Assembly: GCA_050084985.1 (NCBI GenBank)
Contig: JBITNC010000001.1
Location: 50,468,001 to 50,532,000, forward strand
DNA: 64,000 nucleotides
DNA from: Nageia nagi
Taxonomy: Eukaryota > Pinophyta
Direction: 5' to 3'
Below are positions 58,150 to 64,000 of the stretch, in pieces; position 1 is the first letter of the stretch, and each line of letters begins with the position of its first letter. A program made the translations under genes and the position numbers. The notes beneath the pieces are model-generated. The model saw only the letters and a program-made list of their open reading frames with translations, ran no database searches and was not told where the DNA came from.

Positions 58150-59930
58150 ATTAAGACTTATTTTCTTATTTAGTAATTAAATACTCTATTGTGGGTCCCA
58201 AGGAGGATAACTATTGTCCCCACTTTTGGACCCCACTCCACTATTGGCTCCTCTCCCTTATATTTCTACTTCATATCATCTTGCTCTTCTACATAAACAT
58301 AAAGGTAATCCATTGAAGAAATATCATTCCATGTTGCATATCTCAAGGGATGGATATCACCATGAGTTGTATTTATAGAGGAAGGAGGAGATAAGGAACT
58401 AAGATTCAATCTCAAATACTTATTTAGTTATTTTGGGGGAAGTCCTCTTTATCATGGGCTTAATTTGTAGAATTATTAATAATTGAACTTTGACTTTTAA
58501 TTTTGCTTTTAAAAATTTAAATAAATCTTAATATAAGAATGTAGGGAAGGATTTAAATGAGTAGAAGTGTCATATTTAAATCAATTTTTTATGTTTATGC
58601 ATTTTAGCTTGTTTACATGTTTACCATGTCTATTTGCTATGTTTTTATATTGTTCAATTAGGTCATGATCCTATCAAGAAGAGTTTACTATTTTTTCCTT
58701 ACCAATTTTTATGTTTTATTTTTTAAATAAAATAAAATTGTTGTTAATTTTATTGTGAAGATTCTAAACTTAATAGAAATATATACTATTGAAGTATAAG
58801 AGGATCATTAGTTCTTATTAAATAAAACCAAAACATTTCTTATCAAATTTTACAAGTAATTTTTAATTTCTTAAATTTATAGATATGTTTTTAAACATAG
58901 TAGGTAAGTTTGTAGGCTTCATCTCAAATATGAAATATATTTTAAAATATATTAAGAAATGTATCATATTTGGGAATTATGACATTTATTTTAAGATCAT
59001 ATAAATATTTTTAGACTTGATAGATCTCTAGGTTTATCTCTTATTTTAAAATTGATCAAGAAACATTAAATTTTTGAATTGAGATTATTTATGATACTTT
59101 TGAATTTAAAAATTAGATTTTAGGTGATTGCATGATCATTGGTGCTTCATTTATTATATACATAATCAATTTATTTCATTGTGAAAGGAAGAAATGGGTT
59201 GTATTCTTGTTAAAATAGTACATGAGAATGGTAAAATGCTTAGCAGATCTAAACTTTTCCTTTAAGAACTATATACCCAAAATTGCTTTATTCATTTGTA
59301 AGATATCTCTCTATCACAATGTAAGGCTTAAGACATACCGGTTACAAAAGTTCTTATCAGTCCAATGAAAGAATGTTGTTATAATAGAAGTGTCCATTCA
59401 TTTGATTTTGACTTTGTAAAAACATTCACTAGCATATATGTTCATTATAGATTTGTAATGAGTTTCATTATATTTGCATTTTATACTTGTGAATATCATA
59501 TTGGTATCGATTTTGTCAAGTTGAAGGCTTGTACCATGCATTGTTTAAATAATAGATACTTAAATTGATATCAATATCTCTTTTTTTTTGTTTCATAATG
59601 ACCTAAGATCTTTCAATGAGCAATACTTTTTAAAATACTTTTGAAAATGGTTCAAATTAGTTGAAGAAATTGAATGTGATGTTTCAAGGTCATTTAACAA
59701 TTTTTTCGATCATACTATATTTTCAAACCCTATTTAAGATTATAACATATTTGTTATTCTAGATTTGAGTTGATGCATTGATTCAAAATTAATCAATAAA
59801 AAAATTAACATCTTGCAAAACCTTTCCATATTCAAATAAAACCCTTCTCATGGTCAGAAAAATGATTATCATGGTTAAAAAACCTTTTTTGTGTGAAGAA
59901 AGAAATTTTTTTATCAGTGTTTGAGAAAAA
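58150..59930. other. intergenic, nothing recognised
   Basis: Very A/T-rich sequence without long frames, conserved motifs or repeats shared with the rest of the window. Confidence 0.5.
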
Positions 59931-59939
59931 CACTTGTTG

Positions 59940-60240
59940 GGATCAAGGAAAGTGTTTTTCATGATGTAGGAAACCACATGTTGACATCATCATATTCATG
60001 GCATGGCATTTAGTAGTTGAAGAACCTTTTCGAATGGTAGCAAAACACATGTTGACTTCATCATATTCACAACATGATGTTCAATATTGAAGACCCTTAT
60101 CGAAGTATGAAAAATAAAATGTTGACATCATTATCTTCACGATGCAATGTTCAATATTGAAGACCCTTGCTGAGTAGAAAAACCACATGTTGATATCATC
60201 GTTTCACGATGCAACATCGTTGATAAAGGCTCGACCTAGT
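59940..60240 (+). repeat. four ~70-bp tandem repeats
   Basis: The anchor ATGTTGACATCATCAT or its variants occurs at 59978, 60049, 60119 and 60187, spaced 71, 70 and 68 bp. Each is followed by a CACGATG / CATGGCATG core and TTGAAGAACC / TTGAAGACCC. Non-coding. Confidence 0.85.
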
Positions 60241-61333
60241 AAAACACAACATGACAATCTAGTTACAATAATGTTGTTAAAGGCATGAAAAAGGTTATCT
60301 TCACCTATACTTGTTGTAACGACCTGACACATATTAAAAGGGGAGTTAAAGAGATTAGAAGAGTGGCAATTTTGGGGAAGAAGTTTAAATGATCATGTGA
60401 AACCCACAGGATGTCAGTTTTAGATATAAAAATTTATGAAGAGATCCATTCAAAGGAGGATATTTTTGGAAGAGGATCGAGGAGAGAAAAATCATCTTTC
60501 TTATTTTATGCAGAGGAGTAGATTTTAGTTAAGAAAATTAGACATGGAGTACAAATTACTGTTGTTGAAGTAATACTATGCATAAAAGAAGAAATACTCT
60601 TGATTTTATGTAAACCACTTATAAAATCTAGATTTTATCTAATGTTTTAGAAGGCACATTCATAATGATGGATGTAGAAATGAGTAAAATATAAGTCTAA
60701 ATAGTATTTGGGATTTGATATGTATAAAATCCGATATTACAAATCTTGCATGTCAGTTTAAGTTCACATAAGTTCTACAATTGTTGTTTTAAACAAGTAC
60801 AAAATTGTAGATCTTTGTGATTATTTATTGATACACTCCATATCATTGTTATATTCATCAATTTAGTTTGATAATTACATTTTTTTGAAAATCAATATTT
60901 ATCTTAACAAATGGTTTAACAAAATTACTTAGGTTAATTCTAGTCCTACATTTTTTATAATCTTGATATTCTTGCATTCCATTCTTAATTCTTTTTTAAA
61001 AATCTAGGTTTTTATTTTTAACTATATTAATACCTTATGTGTGTATGGTATCAATCATGTATTTGAAAATGGTAATTCAAGGTAGAAAAATAACCCATAA
61101 TCATGGAAAAACCCCATCCCTTATGCACAAATCATTGAACAATTTGAACTTCTAGTTTATTATTTATGCAATATCTTATATATAAAACCTAAGGAGTTCA
61201 TAATCAAAAGAGTAATCAAGTAAATTTATTTGGATAGATCCCAAAATACAAATCCATAAACCCTTCAAAGATCTTGTTTCATTCTAGCTTATTACACCTA
61301 AATGATCCTCACATCATCCTCTAAGGGAATCAC
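60241..61333. other. intergenic, nothing recognised
   Basis: A/T-rich, no supported coding sequence or repeat boundary. Confidence 0.5.
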
Positions 61334-61681
61334 TGTTAGAAAATGGTAAATACCACATGAGAACATACATGGGGTATTTTTTAATATCTATTTGAATTAT
61401 CAGTATATCAATAAATATTTTATAAGGATAGCGGGGTAGGGGTATTTAAAATTCATGCAAAAGATTGTACAAGGGTATTTAAATTTAATGCAAATGGTAA
61501 GTTTTAAAAAAAAGTTATTATTTATTATATAGGAGTTTACCATGAGGGGTTTATTAAATTTAAAGGAAATTGGTAAATTTTAAAAATAAGGTATTTTTTA
61601 AGAAGCTCTTGCTCATACATGTTTTGAAGGTTTTCTACTAAATGACTGCTTGGGCATCATGCCATCAATTGACATCTAACA
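61334..61681. repeat. LTR-like relic related to 28997-29726
   Basis: 348 bp with inverted ends TGTTAG...CTAACA. It shares GGTAAATACCA, GGGGTAGGG, TTTACCATGAGGGGTTTA and a GTGTTTT/ATGTTTT end region with 28997-29726 in the same order and orientation. Flanks ATCAC and AGGTC do not match, so the insertion site is decayed or the ends are slightly misplaced. Confidence 0.5.
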
Positions 61682-62380
61682 AGGTCCAACATTCCCACAA
61701 TATTATAACAAATCAAATTTAAGTCCCCCAAAATCTAATTGTATAAACCAATTTATTCCATTCTTCACTTGTCCATCTAACCAAATAAACAAATTATCTA
61801 AATCCAACATATATATAAAATAATCTTTTTAACCAAATGAGTCTAACAAATTGATACCTTATAATTGCCAATCCACATCCCTATATCAGCCAAAGCTTAT
61901 TATTTTGATTATATCTCCTTGAATAAAACTTCTCTTTTGTTGTAAATCCTTAATTAATCTTTCCCTTAAGAATTTTAATTTCCTAAATTCCCAAATAAAA
62001 AAGGACAATATATCTAAACAAGAAAACATTTAGTAGTTATATATCGTAAATTCATAAAAATATAGATTTCAAATTCTAGATTTAACTATTAAGACGAATC
62101 CCAACATCATAACCCTAATTTTATTTTTAATTTTAATTTTGAGATGGAATAACTTACATATTATTTCAATTTTTTCAAATTCATATAATTCACTTTCATA
62201 AAGAAAGAGATTTTTCCTCTTGTAACCTTGAAAATATAAAAAATCAAGGCCGACATTATATATATATAGCAATACAACCCATTTTTTTTCACATCCAAAG
62301 TTAATATTCCTTACACATATTTTTGGAAAATCATAAAACAACATTTAATAAGAGAAAAAGATAATATTCAAACACTACTA
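61682..62380. other. intergenic, nothing recognised
   Basis: A/T-rich. An open minus frame at 62069-62344 is low-complexity and lysine-rich; no motif supports it. Confidence 0.5.
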
Positions 62381-62399
62381 CTTTGCCATTCTATAGATC

Positions 62400-62575
62400 T
62401 TGAATATGGTCTTCTAGCTGACAAAGAGATTCTAATGATTTGATAAAGAATTTTTGATGATCCGATAAAGATATTTTGATATTTGACAAAGAGATTATGA
62501 TTGTCCAAATAATTGAACTTCTCTACAGATTCTTTGTTGATCTGACAATATTTCTTGTTGATTTGATAAAGCTTA
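62400..62575 (+). repeat. degenerate ~25-bp repeats (GATTTGATAAAG core)
   Basis: About six variants of GATAAAGAGATTTTGATGAT recur at irregular 20-30-bp spacing (e.g. GATTTGATAAAGAATTTT, GATCCGATAAAGATATTTT, TTTGACAAAGAGATTATG). A decayed minisatellite. Confidence 0.55.
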
Positions 62576-62599
62576 TCCGTAAATCATAATGTTTCCTAT

Positions 62600-62662
62600 A
62601 TATATATCCGTAAAATCAATAATGTTTACCTATATATATATTATATATATATATATAAAATT
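62600..62662. repeat. (TA)n microsatellite
   Basis: Runs of TATATATA interrupted by CCGTAAAATCAATAATG duplicates; unstable simple repeat. Confidence 0.8.
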
Positions 62663-62689
62663 TTATTTTTTGAAGAAATTTAGTTTTAT

Positions 62690-63050
62690 TATTTGATAAG
62701 GATAATTTATAGATATTTTAATTTTATCATCCTATTCAAATAACTTTGTCATTTCAACTAACTAATTTTTTTCACTCCCATTATATTTTTTGTCATTCCA
62801 ACTAAGTACCTTTATCGTTTCAAATAAGTATTTTTTTTCATGCCCTCCATCCTTTTTTACTATTCTATCTAAGTATTTTTATCATTTTGATAAATATTTT
62901 TATCTTCTAAGTATTTTTTTTGTTCTGATTAAGTATTTTTATTATTTAGGCTAAGTATTTTTATCATTTTGACTAAGTATTTCTACCATTTCAGCTACAT
63001 AATTTTTTCATATCAAATAAATTATTTTCTCATTTCAATTAAATAATGTT
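62690..63050 (+). repeat. degenerate ~23-bp minisatellite (AAGTATTTTTATCATTT core)
   Basis: Around a dozen variants of AAGTATTTTTATCATTTTGA occur with phase roughly preserved, cleanest at 62869-62990. Non-coding. Confidence 0.75.
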
Positions 63051-63455
63051 TTACCTCATATTTATAAATTTTTGTACTTTTTAAAATGTAAATAGCTAAC
63101 AAAAATAAACATGATTTGGTGAATTCCGGTCCGTTTTCCATATAGGGTTTGAAAAAATTCACTTTGATTTTATAATTCAATTTTAGAGAGAGGTATTAAC
63201 ATTTTCCATGGATCCACCCCTTCATATTTATACTTTCAACCAAACTTATCTTGGATGTCAAACCAAATGAGTTCATAAAAGGCAAACTACTCCCTATAAT
63301 CTTGTTGAAAATAATAATAATTGATTATATAGCTTATCCAAGCATTTAATTCATGCTTTTTTATTTCTTATTGATATATTCATGCCAATATTGATGGTAA
63401 GGTTTATCTAATTAATCTAAAAAATTCTATTGAGAATGTATTTTATTTTTCTTCC

Positions 63456-63497
63456 CCACACACACAAATATAATATATATATATATATATATATATC
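63456..63497. repeat. (CA)n(AT)n microsatellite
   Basis: CACACACACA followed shortly by an uninterrupted AT run at about 63472-63496. Confidence 0.9.
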
Positions 63498-63499
63498 TA

Positions 63500-64000
63500 T
63501 CAAATTTAAATATTTAATAAGTGAGAACAAGATTTAATATGTCATATTTCAATTTGGTACATGCTAAAAGATTGTTATATTCATTTGCTATCCTTTTTCT
63601 TAGATCTCTTATGTTACCTAGTTGTTAAATTACACTTGTATAGTAATATCATTCCATTCAATTTCTATTATCATTTTGTAGGTAAACAATTGTATTTATT
63701 ATTATTTTATTTATCTACATTTTTCACGAACCCATAGATATGTTATTTTTATCAAATATATGAATATTTAACAAAACCTCAAAAAAAACCCTAAAAATAT
63801 AAAATATAAACTCATAAATGGTTAAGAGATTTCTCCTTGAATAAGGATTGATGGAAGAACTAATCTTATTTTTCAATCAAAATAGTGTAAATCATAATTA
63901 CAATGTAACTCAAAATGCTAATCATGAGGGTAGTGAAAATAGGTAAAAAAATATAGATCCACAAATATTAGAAATAACAAAGAATTTAGAAAAGTTAGAG
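63500..64000. other. intergenic, nothing recognised
   Basis: A/T-rich sequence to the end of the window; no frame or repeat could be supported. Confidence 0.5.

Noticed and set aside
59940-60240. CRISPR-like regularly spaced repeats
   Set aside because: Units are contiguous diverged tandem copies without unique spacers, in a plant nuclear context.

Overview
The window looks like nuclear DNA of a large-genome seed plant. It is about two-thirds A+T and has one intact intron-bearing plant gene in 64 kb. Almost everything else is old, nested, stop-riddled transposable element sequence. A gymnosperm such as a conifer fits best, but this rests on gene density and element decay, and I cannot name a species.

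Layout. 1-10034 is a minus-strand Ty1/copia element (copia A; only 5' LTR, long leader, gag and protease are inside the window) with a minus-strand Ty3/gypsy chromovirus (gypsy A, 1789-6739) inserted in its leader. 10035-12590 holds LTR-like debris. 13517-16330 is a complete six-exon glutathione peroxidase gene, the only gene I consider functional. Downstream lie a decayed ~205-bp tandem array (17100-17909) split by a Mutator-like MITE (17910-18703), then a hidden hAT (DUF659) transposase relic (19700-20493). About 22430-31078 is a decayed pogo/CENP-B-like DNA transposon with ~125-bp inverted ends, itself carrying a solo copia LTR and a second insertion. A PPR pseudogene fragment follows (31500-32420).

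32652-44471 is an unusual Tat-like gypsy element (gypsy B) on the minus strand. It has an extra RNase H between protease and RT, a ~1,100-codon ORF after integrase, and a 5' terminus that is a palindrome of U5 rather than a normal LTR, flanked by a perfect 5-bp target duplication. 45929-57727 is a second chromovirus (gypsy C) split by a plus-strand copia element (copia B, ~51010-57111) of the same family as copia A. 57728-64000 has no gene: a fragment of the pogo-family repeat, an LTR-like relic and several AT-rich tandem arrays.

The repeats explain each other. Copia B preserves the empty site for gypsy A. The pogo-family repeat supplies the empty sites for gypsy B and gypsy C. The 205-bp array supplies the empty site of the MITE. 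Stop codons in several of these relics sit in an otherwise open single frame. Where the ancestral codon can be inferred they are mostly C-to-T or G-to-A changes, as expected for methylated, silenced DNA.
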